The translations under genes and the position numbers were made by a program. A DNA stretch of 64,000 nucleotides, from positions 1-64,000 of the forward strand of contig CAOKQK010000003.1 of the NCBI GenBank assembly GCA_948470905.1, given 5' to 3'. The notes beneath the pieces were generated by a model. That model did no database searches and was not told the DNA's origin. It saw nothing but the letters and a program-made list of their open reading frames with translations. Within the stretch, counting starts at the first letter, position 1. Every line of letters starts with the position of its first letter. The DNA comes from an uncultured Lachnospiraceae bacterium (GTDB taxonomy: Bacteria > Bacillota > Clostridia > Lachnospirales > Lachnospiraceae). This document shows positions 51,422 to 60,060 of the stretch, piece by piece.

Positions 51422-52642
51422 ATGGGAGAAGGAACGGGCAGAAAGGCATTGTTTATCGCCACAGTGGGCGGCTTTATTACACAGTTTGAAATGAATAATG
51501 TCCGTATCCTGAGACAGATGGGCTATGAGGTTCATTCTGCGGCTAATCTCAGAGAACCGGTGTATTGCATGAAGGAGGGGGAGCTGGAGAAGCAGGGGAT
51601 CCTCCTGCACCATGTGGATATTGCCAAATCTCCCTTCCTGTGGAGGCAGAACCTGCGCGCCCTGCGCCAGATCTGCAGGATCATCCGGGAGGAAGGGATT
51701 ACGCTGATCCACTGCCATACTCCGGTGGGCGGGGTGCTGGGCAGGCTGGCGGGCATCCGGTGCAGCGGGGTGAAGGTAGTCTACACAGCTCACGGATTCC
51801 ATTTTTATAAAGGAGCACCTTGGAGAAACTGGCTTTTTTATTATACAGTAGAGCGGCTGTTGGCACGTCTCACGGACTGCATCATAACGGTCAACAGGGA
51901 AGATTATGGAGAAGCCTGCGGCTTCTGGCTGCGGGAAGGGGGGATGGTGTACAGGATCCCCGGGGAAGGGCTGGATCTGGAGCGCTTTTCTTTGCGGCTG
52001 CGGAAGGGAAGGGACAGGCTGAGGAGAGAGCTGGGGATACCAGGGGATGCCTTCTTTCTGGTGTCTGTGGGGGAACTGAGCGGGAATAAGAACCACAAGG
52101 CTGCCATCAGCCTGATACCGGAGCTGCAGAAAAGACTTTTTCCGGCGAAAGTGTATTATGGCATCTGTGGGGATGGGTTCTGCCGCAGTGAGCTGGAAGG
52201 GGAAATCCTTCGGCTTGGACTGGAAGGGCAGGTGCGGATCTACGGGCATCGCCCGGATGTGGAGGAGTTCCTGGCATGTGCTGACTGCTTCCTGTTTCCG
52301 TCCATCAGGGAAGGGCTGGGAATGGCGGCTCTGGAGGCTCTTGCCATGGGAGTGCCGGTGGTGGCATCGGACAACCGGGGGACAAGGGAATATATGCAGG
52401 ACGGGGTGAACGGTTTCGTGTACCGCCTGGGGGACGCAGAAGGGCTGATCCGGGGCGTGGAGCGTGTCAGCCGCATGACGGCGGGAGAGCTGGAGGCGAT
52501 GGGACTGGAGGGGCGCAGGACGGCGGAGCGTTTTGGATTGGGGCATACAGACAGGATCATGAGGGATGTTTACCGGAGAGTGTGCAGGGAGGTATGTTCC
52601 GCGGTGGAAGATTCGGGGAAGGTGAGGCAGGGAAACAGATGA
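51422..52642 (+). CDS. Family 4-type glycosyltransferase (GT-B)
   Basis: 406 aa. Seen: ALFIATVGGFITQFEMNNVRILRQMGYEVH at the start, HCHTPVGGVLGRLAG, YTAHGFHFYKGA, VGELSGNKNH, and the C-terminal nucleotide-sugar site SIREGLGMAALEALAMGVPVVASDNRG with the E-x7-E motif. Similar to EpsD/EpsF-type retaining enzymes of exopolysaccharide loci. First gene after the invertible segment. The ribosome site (GAGAGAG) is weak. Overlaps the next gene by 4 nt (ATGA). Confidence 0.93.
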   Translation: MGEGTGRKALFIATVGGFITQFEMNNVRILRQMGYEVHSAANLREPVYCMKEGELEKQGILLHHVDIAKSPFLWRQNLRALRQICRIIREEGITLIHCHTPVGGVLGRLAGIRCSGVKVVYTAHGFHFYKGAPWRNWLFYYTVERLLARLTDCIITVNREDYGEACGFWLREGGMVYRIPGEGLDLERFSLRLRKGRDRLRRELGIPGDAFFLVSVGELSGNKNHKAAISLIPELQKRLFPAKVYYGICGDGFCRSELEGEILRLGLEGQVRIYGHRPDVEEFLACADCFLFPSIREGLGMAALEALAMGVPVVASDNRGTREYMQDGVNGFVYRLGDAEGLIRGVERVSRMTAGELEAMGLEGRRTAERFGLGHTDRIMRDVYRRVCREVCSAVEDSGKVRQGNR

Positions 52643-53514
52643 GCGTGCCAAAGATCAGTGTGGTCATGAGTACATATGACCCTTCCGGGGACAGGGGGAT
52701 CCGGGAGGCAGTGCGTTCGGTGCTGTGGCAGACATACGGGGATTTTGAGTTTCTGATCTGCGATGACGGTTCCGGGGAGGAAGGCGCAGCGCTCCTGGAG
52801 GAACTGGCGGCAGGGGACAGAAGGATACGTCTCTTGAGGAACCGTGAGAGGATGGGGCTTGCTTATGGGCTGAACCGCTGTATCAGTGAGGCTCGGGGAA
52901 GCTGCCTGGCACGGATGGACGATGACGATATCTGTCTGCCGGAGCGGTTCCGGCTGCAGCTGGAATATCTGGAAGGACACCCGGAGGCAGGCTTTGTCGG
53001 ATGCAACGCGAAGCTGATGGGGCAGGGGCGCATATGGGGGAGCCGTCAGATGCCGGAAAGACCCCAAAAAAAGGATTTCCTCAGGTATTCCCCCTATATC
53101 CATCCGACGGTGATGTTCCGGAGGGAGGTCTTCCAGGGACGGGAGGGCTATCGTGAGGGCACTGTGCGGGGGGAGGATCTGGAGCTGTTCATGCGCCTGG
53201 CGTGGGAAGGCGTGCAGGGAGTGAACCTGCAGCAAGAGCTGTTCTGCTACAGGGAGGAGAGGGATTCCTACCAGAGGAGGACGGTAAAGTCGCGCCTGGA
53301 TGAGGTGGGAATTCGCTACAGGGGCTATGAGAGGCTGGGAATTCTGTTCCCGGCGGGGTGGCTGTGTGCCCTGAGACCGCTGGCAGCGGCATGTGTGCCG
53401 TCTGGCATACTGTACAGGCTCAGGAGCGGCAGGGACGCGGGACGGGATATAGCGCAGGGCGCGACGCAGGGGCGGGATATAGCGCAAGGCAGGGACGCAG
53501 GAGCCGGGATATAG
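52639..53514 (+). CDS. Family 2 glycosyltransferase (GT-A)
   Basis: 291 aa. Seen: ISVVMSTYDP, FLICDDGSGEEG, and the DxD metal motif MDDDD (about residue 97), RGEDLELFMRLAWEG as acceptor-side ED motif. The catalytic part ends near residue 250. The last 30 residues are coded by a 30-bp tandem repeat (RDAGRDIAQG... pattern) and look like slippage-derived sequence with no fold. Start 52639 overlaps the preceding stop; an upstream in-frame ATG at 52582 is less likely. Confidence 0.92.
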   Translation: MSVPKISVVMSTYDPSGDRGIREAVRSVLWQTYGDFEFLICDDGSGEEGAALLEELAAGDRRIRLLRNRERMGLAYGLNRCISEARGSCLARMDDDDICLPERFRLQLEYLEGHPEAGFVGCNAKLMGQGRIWGSRQMPERPQKKDFLRYSPYIHPTVMFRREVFQGREGYREGTVRGEDLELFMRLAWEGVQGVNLQQELFCYREERDSYQRRTVKSRLDEVGIRYRGYERLGILFPAGWLCALRPLAAACVPSGILYRLRSGRDAGRDIAQGATQGRDIAQGRDAGAGI

Positions 53515-53550
53515 CGCAAGGCAGGGACGCAGGGCGGGATACGACGCAGG
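53428..53550. repeat. Tandem repeat of about 30 bp at a gene junction
   Basis: Four copies of GGGACGCAGG-n-GCGGGATATAGCGCA; GGGATA occurs at 53444, 53474, 53506 and 53536, i.e. periods of 30, 32 and 30. It forms the 3' end of the glycosyltransferase gene and the whole gap to the next gene. Confidence 0.85.
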
Positions 53551-55056
53551 GTGAATCCGCATAGGCTGACAAGCCAAAATGGAAGTTTACACTACGGCAT
53601 GTTAATAGTACGGGAGAAAACAAAGGGCATGAGGCAGGGGACAGCACAGAGGATAAGAAAAGAGAAAGAAAATGAGCAGAGGCTGGAGGCATACCGCCGC
53701 CTGTCAGGAAGGGACAGCCGGGTGCGGACTCTGTCAGAGAATCTGTATCGTGAGATGTCAGAAACAGGGGATGACCCTGCCCTGCGAACGGCAGCCAGCT
53801 TTGTCCTGGCGCCGGTGCTGTGCATGTATGTAGGCTGGGTGCTGAGGGAAGCGGTACGCCAGGGGAAAAAGAGGCTTTATTTCCTTGCGCGTGACGGCTA
53901 CCAGATGTATCAGGTGGCAAGGATCCTGTGCAGGGAACGGGGACTGCCCATAGAGTGCAGATATCTGTACTGTTCCAGGTACGCCCTGCGGACGGCGGAG
54001 TACCACCTGCTGAAGAAAGAATGTCTGGACCTGATCTGCCTGGACGGCATGGAAGTGACGTTTTCCAAGCTGGTGGAGCGCGCAGGGCTGGGAAGGGAAA
54101 GGGTATGGGAGGTCGCAGGGCTGACGGGCTGGAAAGGGGATGTGGACAGGCCCCTGGGAGCCAGACAGTTGAGGGAGATGAAGGACTGGCTGTATGGGTG
54201 CAGAGAGTTCCTGGAGCTGGTCTGGAGTGCTTCAGAAGAACGTTTCCCTCTGGTAGGAGGCTACTTGAGACAGGAGGGGCTGACGGAGCCGGTGAGCTGG
54301 GCATTGGTGGACAGCGGCTGGACAGGAAGCCTCCAGAGGAGTTTTCTGCACCTGCTGGGAGCCATGGGCTGCCAGAGAAAGGTGGAGGGATATTACTTTG
54401 GCATGTATGAGTACCCCCGGGACATGGCAAGGGAGCAGTATCACCCATGGCTATTCTCCCCGGAAGATGGTCTGAGGCGCATGGCAGCTTTCAATAACAA
54501 TCTTTTTGAGGGCATCTTCAGCGCTCCGGAAGGGATGACAGTGGGTTATGGCATCCGGGACGGGAGGTACGTGCCAGTGCTGGCGAACGTATCGGGGGAG
54601 TATGGGGACAGGGTCAATGCATGCGGAAAGTATCTGCAAAGCTATGCGCAGAAGCTGGGTGCAGGAAGCTCTCAGAGGGCGGGAGGCATTTTGGGAGACA
54701 GGGCGCTCGCCTCCAGGCTCCTTCGCCCCCTGATGTGCAGCCCAACCTTTGGGGAGGCGGTATATTTTGGAGCTTCCAGGTTTTGGGATGATGTGACAGG
54801 GGAGGAAGGAAGGCCTCTGGCATCAGTACAGACGGCGAGAGTACTGCGGGAGGGGAGGCTGATGCGGCGGGTGTTGGGGCGCCTCCGCAGGGCTTCCGGA
54901 GGGAAGGTCCAGAACGCCTGGCAGGAAGGAAGCGCGGTGCTGTCCGGGGAGAGGAAGGAGCTGTGGCACAGCCGGGTATATTGGTATGTCCTGTGTGTGA
55001 GGAGGCGCTGGAAGGCGAAGAAAACAGCACTTCGCCGAAGGAAGGCACTGATGTAA
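53551..55056 (+). CDS. HAD-like protein of surface polysaccharide operons
   Basis: 501 aa. Seen: AASFVLAPVLCMYVGWVLREAVRQGKKRLYFLARDGYQMYQVARIL near residues 80-125, then CRYLYCSRYALRTAEYHL, and EPVSWALVDSGWTGSLQRSF, the pattern of HAD-superfamily hydrolase-like proteins found within capsule loci. The nucleophile motif of classic HADs (DxDxT) is not obvious; DSGWTGS may be the site. Exact role unknown. The GTG start is weakly supported; an ATG at 53599 (MLIVREK) is an alternative. The frame equals that of the preceding glycosyltransferase. Confidence 0.75.
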   Translation: MNPHRLTSQNGSLHYGMLIVREKTKGMRQGTAQRIRKEKENEQRLEAYRRLSGRDSRVRTLSENLYREMSETGDDPALRTAASFVLAPVLCMYVGWVLREAVRQGKKRLYFLARDGYQMYQVARILCRERGLPIECRYLYCSRYALRTAEYHLLKKECLDLICLDGMEVTFSKLVERAGLGRERVWEVAGLTGWKGDVDRPLGARQLREMKDWLYGCREFLELVWSASEERFPLVGGYLRQEGLTEPVSWALVDSGWTGSLQRSFLHLLGAMGCQRKVEGYYFGMYEYPRDMAREQYHPWLFSPEDGLRRMAAFNNNLFEGIFSAPEGMTVGYGIRDGRYVPVLANVSGEYGDRVNACGKYLQSYAQKLGAGSSQRAGGILGDRALASRLLRPLMCSPTFGEAVYFGASRFWDDVTGEEGRPLASVQTARVLREGRLMRRVLGRLRRASGGKVQNAWQEGSAVLSGERKELWHSRVYWYVLCVRRRWKAKKTALRRRKALM

Positions 55057-55112
55057 TGCAGTAAGCGCAGGGGACAGGAACTATAATTTTCTGGCCGACA
55101 ACAAGGAGGGAG

Positions 55113-55895
55113 ATGCAGAAAGTGAGAGATACAGACAGGCTCAGACAGTACCTGTTCGTGATTCGTGAGCTGGTAGCCAGGGAGATCAAGAGAAAATATG
55201 CCAGGTCCTATCTTGGGATTGTGTGGAGCGTGCTGAACCCGCTGCTGACTATGGCGGTCATGTCCATGATCTTTTCCACTATCTTCCGGAGGAACATAGA
55301 GAATTTCCCGGTGTATTACCTGACAGGGAGTATCTTCTGGTCCCTGTTCACAGGGGCGACCAATGCGGCGCTGACGGCCATGGTGGACAACAAGAATCTG
55401 TTGATGAAGGTAAAGCTGCCCATGATGGTATTTCCACTGTCCAGGTGCTGCACGGCACTGATGAACTTTGGGTATTCCATGGCAGCCTATGTAGTCATCC
55501 TGGCGGTGTTCCGGATACGGCCAAATGTGACGATGCCCCTGTTTTTTGTATGTGCCGCAGGGATGTTCCTGTTCTCGGTGGGGCTGGGCTGCTTTTTGTC
55601 GGTCCTGTACGTGCTGTTCGGGGACATTAAGCACCTGTACTCGGTGCTGCTGACCATCTGGATGTACCTTTCGGCGGTCTTCTATCCGGTGGAGAGCACC
55701 TCGCCCGCCATGCAGGAGGTGATTGTCCGTAACCCTGTGTACAATTATATCGCCTGTGCCAGGCAGTGTGTGCTGGAGGGGCAGCCTCCTACGGCGGAGC
55801 AATGGGCGAGGATGTTTATCTGGAGCGTGGGAGTCTACATTCTGGGGCAGATATTTTTTGACCGGATGCGGAACCGGGTGCTGCAGAAGGTATAA
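55113..55895 (+). CDS. ABC-2 polysaccharide exporter permease (Wzm/TagG-like)
   Basis: 260 aa with about six hydrophobic segments. Seen: LVAREIKRKYARSYLGIVWSVLNPLLTMAVMSMIFSTIF, the typical N-terminal amphipathic helix and first span, NFPVYYLTGSIFWSLF and a PVESTSPAMQEVIVRNPVYNYI loop. Exports lipid-linked glycan with the ATPase coded next. AAGGAGGGAG precedes the ATG. No periplasmic-adaptor gene is seen, as expected in Gram-positives. Confidence 0.93.
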   Translation: MQKVRDTDRLRQYLFVIRELVAREIKRKYARSYLGIVWSVLNPLLTMAVMSMIFSTIFRRNIENFPVYYLTGSIFWSLFTGATNAALTAMVDNKNLLMKVKLPMMVFPLSRCCTALMNFGYSMAAYVVILAVFRIRPNVTMPLFFVCAAGMFLFSVGLGCFLSVLYVLFGDIKHLYSVLLTIWMYLSAVFYPVESTSPAMQEVIVRNPVYNYIACARQCVLEGQPPTAEQWARMFIWSVGVYILGQIFFDRMRNRVLQKV

Positions 55896-55902
55896 CATTA
55901 CA

Positions 55903-57072
55903 ATGGTCACAGAAGGTCAGCTGCGGGAACCGTGCCGGAAAACAGAAAATCGGCTGGGGGACCATGCCGGAAAAGCAGCATGGCAGAGGCAGAAACGGGC
56001 TGGGAGGCAGGAAGTGAGGAAAGACAGTAATAGGAAGGACAGCGGGGAAAAGAAATGTAGGAAAAAGGGAGATAAGAGAACAGGCTTCCTGCTGCCATTG
56101 GGATGCCTGCTCCTGCTTACGCAGGCGCTGCTCCCGGTGGAAGCGGCAGGGCAGCAGCCTGTGGAGGAATTCCAGACCCCGGGTACGGGGCCCGGGGAGC
56201 AGGCGCTGCTGGCTGTGGGGACGGTTCTCACGGCATTGCTCCTGGTGTCCTATGTCATTTTTATGATCAGAAAGGGGTGCAGGGAGAGGAAAAACATGGC
56301 TGTGGAGGAAGAAGGGCTGAGGCTCATCCAGTCCGAGGACACTGTCATCCGTGTGTCAGGAGTGGCCATGAAGTTCCGTATGGCAAAGGACGAGGCATCC
56401 AGCCTGAAGGAATATCTGATCCGTGCCCTCAAACACCGGAATCAGTATACCTGGCTCACAGCCCTGGACAACATCAGCTTTGAGGTCAGGCAGGGGGATG
56501 TGCTGGGGATCATTGGGACCAACGGTTCCGGAAAGAGTACCCTGTTAAAAATTGTTTCAGGCACCCTGCTGCCCACCAAAGGCGCAGTGCAGGTGGACCG
56601 GGGCAAGGTGCAGATGCTGACTCTGGGGACAGGGTTTGACATGGAGCTTACCGCCCGGGAGAACGTGTATCTGAACGGCTCCATCATCGGTTACACCAGG
56701 GAGTACATAGACGAGAAATATGAGGACATCGTGCGCTTTGCGGAGCTGGAAGGCTTCATGGACGAGCGGATGAAAAACTTTTCATCAGGGATGGTTTCCC
56801 GCCTGGGTTTTGCCATTGCCACCATGCGGGATACGCCGGACATATTGATCCTGGACGAGGTGCTCTCCGTGGGCGACACTTTTTTTCAGAAAAAAAGCAT
56901 GAAAAGGATCCGGGAGATGATCCATGGGGGAGCCACGGTACTGATCGTGTCTCATTCCATGGGCACCATCCGCAACAACTGCAGCAAGGTGCTGTGGATT
57001 GAAAAAGGGAAGCTGCAGATGATCGGGGACCCGAAGGAAGTATGTACAGCCTATGAGAAACATCAGGGTTAA
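55903..57072 (+). CDS. Polysaccharide exporter ATPase (Wzt/TagH-like) with N-terminal membrane extension
   Basis: 389 aa. Residues about 132-389 form a Wzt-type ATPase: Walker A GTNGSGKST, signature FSSGM, Walker B ILILDEV, H-loop VSHSMG, and the YLNG/GYTREYI part common to Wzt/TagH. Residues 1-131 form an extension with a Lys/Arg-rich start, a hydrophobic segment (LLPLGCLLLLTQALLPVEA), a short polar loop and a second helix (ALLAVGTVLTALLLVSYVIFMI). ATG at 56296 with GGAGAGG 7 nt upstream would give a normal 258-aa ATPase, so a separate initiation is possible. Works with the permease coded upstream. Confidence 0.85.
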   Translation: MVTEGQLREPCRKTENRLGDHAGKAAWQRQKRAGRQEVRKDSNRKDSGEKKCRKKGDKRTGFLLPLGCLLLLTQALLPVEAAGQQPVEEFQTPGTGPGEQALLAVGTVLTALLLVSYVIFMIRKGCRERKNMAVEEEGLRLIQSEDTVIRVSGVAMKFRMAKDEASSLKEYLIRALKHRNQYTWLTALDNISFEVRQGDVLGIIGTNGSGKSTLLKIVSGTLLPTKGAVQVDRGKVQMLTLGTGFDMELTARENVYLNGSIIGYTREYIDEKYEDIVRFAELEGFMDERMKNFSSGMVSRLGFAIATMRDTPDILILDEVLSVGDTFFQKKSMKRIREMIHGGATVLIVSHSMGTIRNNCSKVLWIEKGKLQMIGDPKEVCTAYEKHQG

Positions 57073-57097
57073 GAACAGCATTTGAGGGAGGAAGCAT

Positions 57098-57796
57098 ATG
57101 AGAAAAAAATTAGTGGCAATGATCCCGGCAAGGCTGGGTTCTAAGAGGATACCCAAAAAGAATATCCGCTATATGGGAGACAAGCCCCTGATCCTGTATC
57201 CCATAGAGCTGGCGCTGTCTGTGGAGCGGTTTGAGAGCATCTGGCTCAACACGGAGAGTGAAGAACTGGGGAAGGCGGCCGAAAGGGCAGGAATCGGCTT
57301 TCACAGACGACCCCGGGAGCTGGCAGGCGATCAGGCGACAAACAGGGAGTTTACTTATGAATTCCTGCAGAAGCATCCGTGCGATTATGTGGTGATGGTC
57401 AATCCCACTTCCCCGCTTCTGAGAAAAGAGACAATGGAGGGCTTCCTGAATTATCTGGAAGAAAATGATTTTGACACAGTGCTCTCGGTCATTTCCGAGA
57501 AGGAAGAAACCTTTTACAGAGGAGAGCCCCTGAATTTCTCACTGGAGAGAAAAGTAAACAGCCAGCAGCTGGAACCTGTGGAAAAGATAGTGTGGGCGCT
57601 GACGGCATGGAAAAGGGAAACTTTTCTCCGACTGCAGCAGAGGGGCGTCAACCCGGTGTTTGGCGGGAAATTGGGCAGGTTCCCCATACCGAAGGATGAA
57701 TCCTGTGATCTCGACACGCCGGAGGACTGGAAGATTGCGGAAGGGATACTTATGTCAAGGATAAATAATTTTGAAGAAAGGTACATGGAACTATGA
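57098..57796 (+). CDS. Acylneuraminate-type cytidylyltransferase family protein
   Basis: 232 aa. Seen: N-terminal MIPARLGSKRIPKKNIRYMGDKPLI, the CTP-binding signature of the NeuA/KdsB-like group, then VMVNPTSPLLRKETMEGFLNYL and late DLDTPEDWKIAE. Activates a sugar acid or related compound as a CMP (or nucleotide) derivative. No NeuB- or KdsA-like synthase is in the window, so the activated compound cannot be named. Overlaps the next gene by 4 nt. Confidence 0.9.
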   Translation: MRKKLVAMIPARLGSKRIPKKNIRYMGDKPLILYPIELALSVERFESIWLNTESEELGKAAERAGIGFHRRPRELAGDQATNREFTYEFLQKHPCDYVVMVNPTSPLLRKETMEGFLNYLEENDFDTVLSVISEKEETFYRGEPLNFSLERKVNSQQLEPVEKIVWALTAWKRETFLRLQQRGVNPVFGGKLGRFPIPKDESCDLDTPEDWKIAEGILMSRINNFEERYMEL

Positions 57797-58386
57797 TTTT
57801 AGAGGGTTATTCAGCAGCCTATTATAAAGGTGTCGCAGCAGGTCTTGGCAATATGATCGTCACGGATACACAGGGCAGCGTCCTGGACGCGGATGAAGCG
57901 CTGGCAGGATGGGCTGACAAGTGCGAGGAAATAAAACGGAACAGAGGCTTTTTCTTCTTCTGCGGAAATGGAGCCAGTGCTACCATCGCGGAACATATGT
58001 CACATGACTGCTTTCAGAATGCGGACTTCCTGACGGCAACCTGTTCTGAGACTTCCCATATCACAGCAATCAGCAATGATATATCTTACGAAGATGTATT
58101 CGCCTACCGCATCGGCAAAATGCTCAGGGCGGGTGACATGCTGATAACCATCTCGTCTTCCGGCAATTCGCCCAATGTGGTCAAAGCGATCAGCACGGCA
58201 AAGAGACAGGGGGTCTTTGTTGTGACCTTATCCGGGAAAAAACAAGACAACAGATCCCGCCATATGGGGGATTTAAATTTCTATGTCCCGCTGGAGACTT
58301 ATGGGATGGTGGAATCTGCCCATGCAGTGCTGATCCACTGCTGGCTTGATATATATCTGGACAAATATATGGGGGGGAGACATTGA
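57793..58386 (+). CDS. SIS-domain phosphosugar isomerase (GmhA-like)
   Basis: 197 aa. Seen: FFFCGNGASATIAEHMSHDC, a SIS phosphate-binding loop like that of sedoheptulose-7-phosphate isomerase GmhA, TISSSGNSPNVVKAISTAK, and MVESAHAVLIHCWLDIYL. GmhA is about 190 aa. Between a cytidylyltransferase and a hydroxyacid dehydrogenase it probably makes a phosphosugar for a nucleotide-activated surface sugar. Next gene starts within its stop codon (TGATG). Confidence 0.88.
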   Translation: MILEGYSAAYYKGVAAGLGNMIVTDTQGSVLDADEALAGWADKCEEIKRNRGFFFFCGNGASATIAEHMSHDCFQNADFLTATCSETSHITAISNDISYEDVFAYRIGKMLRAGDMLITISSSGNSPNVVKAISTAKRQGVFVVTLSGKKQDNRSRHMGDLNFYVPLETYGMVESAHAVLIHCWLDIYLDKYMGGRH

Positions 58387-59285
58387 TGAAGGTTGTAGTG
58401 GGAGCATCTTCTTTTGCGGATGCAGGGGACCAGGCGCTTAACATGCTGCTGGAGCGTGGGATAGAGGTTGTGCAAAATCCCTATGGGAGAAAGATGAGTG
58501 AGGAGGAGATCATCCGCCATCTCCAGGGAGCGGACGGGCTGCTGGCAGGGCTTGAACCGCTGACAGACCATGTCTTTGCAAATGCGCCGCAGCTGAAGGC
58601 GATAGCAAGGATCGGGATCGGAATGGACAATGTGGACTGCGAGGCTGCAAAGCAGAGAGGGATCAGGGTATCCAACACACCGGACGCGCCCACGGCTGCA
58701 GTGGCGGAGATGGCGCTGGCGGCTCTGCTTGCCATGGGACACGAGATCATAGCCTGCAATGCGGATGTGCATAACAGAATCTGGAAAAAGAGGATCGGCT
58801 TTTCCCTGGACGGATTGAATGTACTGCTGATTGGATATGGGAGGATCGGGAGAAAAGTTGCGGATCATCTGCGGCATTTCGGCAGCAATATCTTTCTGTA
58901 TGACCCGTACCTGCCGGAGCTTTCCGAAGACAGCCTGGAGGGAGCGCTGGCGAAGGCGGATGTGGTCACGCTTCACGCCTCCGGGAAAAAGGAGATCCTG
59001 ACTGCGGAATGCTTTGGCGCAATGAGGGATGGGGTAGTCCTGATGAACTGTTCCAGGGGAGCGTTGATCAACGAGGAGGCATTGTACAACAGCTTAAAGA
59101 GCGGAAAAGTCTCAAAATACTGGGGAGACGTCTTCTGGGAAGAACCCTACCAGGGGAAACTTCTGGAATGTGAGAATGCAATCCTTACCCCCCATATATC
59201 AACCTACAACAGCCTCTGCAGAAGGACCATGGAGACAGAGGCGGTGATAAATATCCTGGAGGACCTGGGCTGTGGAAATGATTAA
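58386..59285 (+). CDS. D-2-hydroxyacid dehydrogenase family (phosphoglycerate dehydrogenase-like)
   Basis: 299 aa. Seen: the NAD-binding motif LIGYGRIGRKVADHL (about residues 143-157), NCSRGALINEEAL and LTPHISTYN with the catalytic histidine. It lacks the long C-terminal ACT domain of serine-pathway SerA. Reduces or oxidises a 2-oxo/2-hydroxy acid during synthesis of an unusual polysaccharide building block (inference). ATG at 58386 preferred; a TTG lies one codon before. Ends 14 bp into the next gene. Confidence 0.88.
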   Translation: MKVVVGASSFADAGDQALNMLLERGIEVVQNPYGRKMSEEEIIRHLQGADGLLAGLEPLTDHVFANAPQLKAIARIGIGMDNVDCEAAKQRGIRVSNTPDAPTAAVAEMALAALLAMGHEIIACNADVHNRIWKKRIGFSLDGLNVLLIGYGRIGRKVADHLRHFGSNIFLYDPYLPELSEDSLEGALAKADVVTLHASGKKEILTAECFGAMRDGVVLMNCSRGALINEEALYNSLKSGKVSKYWGDVFWEEPYQGKLLECENAILTPHISTYNSLCRRTMETEAVINILEDLGCGND

Positions 59286-60060
59286 GGAGCTGGAACTTGC
59301 GAAAAAGGCGGCAATAAGTGCCGGAGAATTTCTCAGAAAAAGACAGGCAATCAAAATAGATTCCCTGGAAGGAAAAGATCTCAAACTATCCTCCGACAGG
59401 CTGAGCGAGAAGATCATCATGGACATCCTGGCAGAATCCGGAATCCCGATCCTCTCCGAAGAATGTGGCTTTCAATGTGAAAGTACAGGACCAGAAAGGG
59501 CAGATATAAAAAGAGCGCAGAAGCTCTGCTGGATTATTGACCCCCTGGACGGGACTGTCAATTACTTTAAAGGCATGGATGAGCTGGCATGTGTCTCCAT
59601 TGGGCTGTGGCGGGAGGACAGGCCCGTGCTTGGCGTCGTCTACCGTTTTATGACGGAGGAGCTCTACTGCGGCGGAGAGGGCATCGCAGCCTGCATGAAC
59701 GGTATCCCCATCCGTCCGTCGGATGTCCGCCGGACGAAAGACGCGGTCATGGCAGCAGGCTTCCCGGTAAAGAGGGCATACGATACGGATAGCCTGTCAC
59801 AGTTTGTCAGGCAGGTGCAGCATTTTAAGAAGGTCCGCATGCTGGGGGCGGCGGCAGTCATGAGCACCTTTGTGGCATGTGGGAAAATTGACGCTTACTT
59901 TGAGGATGAGATCATGCTCTGGGATGTGGCAGCAGGGACCGCCATCGTAAACGCCGCAGGAGGGAGCAGTGTATTGGAACTGTTGCAGGATTATAAAGTG
60001 ATCTGCAAATGCTTTGCCACCAAAGAGCTGATGGAGGACTACTATGCTAAAGGCTTATGA
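59272..60060 (+). CDS. Inositol monophosphatase-family phosphatase
   Basis: 262 aa. Seen: ILSEECG (metal-binding Glu pair), WIIDPLDGTVNYFKGMDE (Asp metal site), and LWDVAAGTAIVNAAGG at the C-terminal Asp site. Dephosphorylates a sugar phosphate or similar compound. GTG start with GGAGG 10 nt upstream; an ATG two codons later is an alternative. Overlaps the next gene by 17 bp. Fits the cassette that prepares an activated sugar. Confidence 0.9.
   Translation: MEMIKELELAKKAAISAGEFLRKRQAIKIDSLEGKDLKLSSDRLSEKIIMDILAESGIPILSEECGFQCESTGPERADIKRAQKLCWIIDPLDGTVNYFKGMDELACVSIGLWREDRPVLGVVYRFMTEELYCGGEGIAACMNGIPIRPSDVRRTKDAVMAAGFPVKRAYDTDSLSQFVRQVQHFKKVRMLGAAAVMSTFVACGKIDAYFEDEIMLWDVAAGTAIVNAAGGSSVLELLQDYKVICKCFATKELMEDYYAKGL

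Noticed and set aside
55723..55902. Earlier start of the exporter ATPase inside the permease gene
   Set aside because: It would overlap the permease by over 170 bp and encode an unlikely Cys/Arg-rich segment.
54672..55910. Long leftward open frames in the capsule operon (also 26819-27763 and 24308-25273)
   Set aside because: High G+C keeps the opposite strand open; translated products are His/Gln/Pro-rich shadows of real genes.
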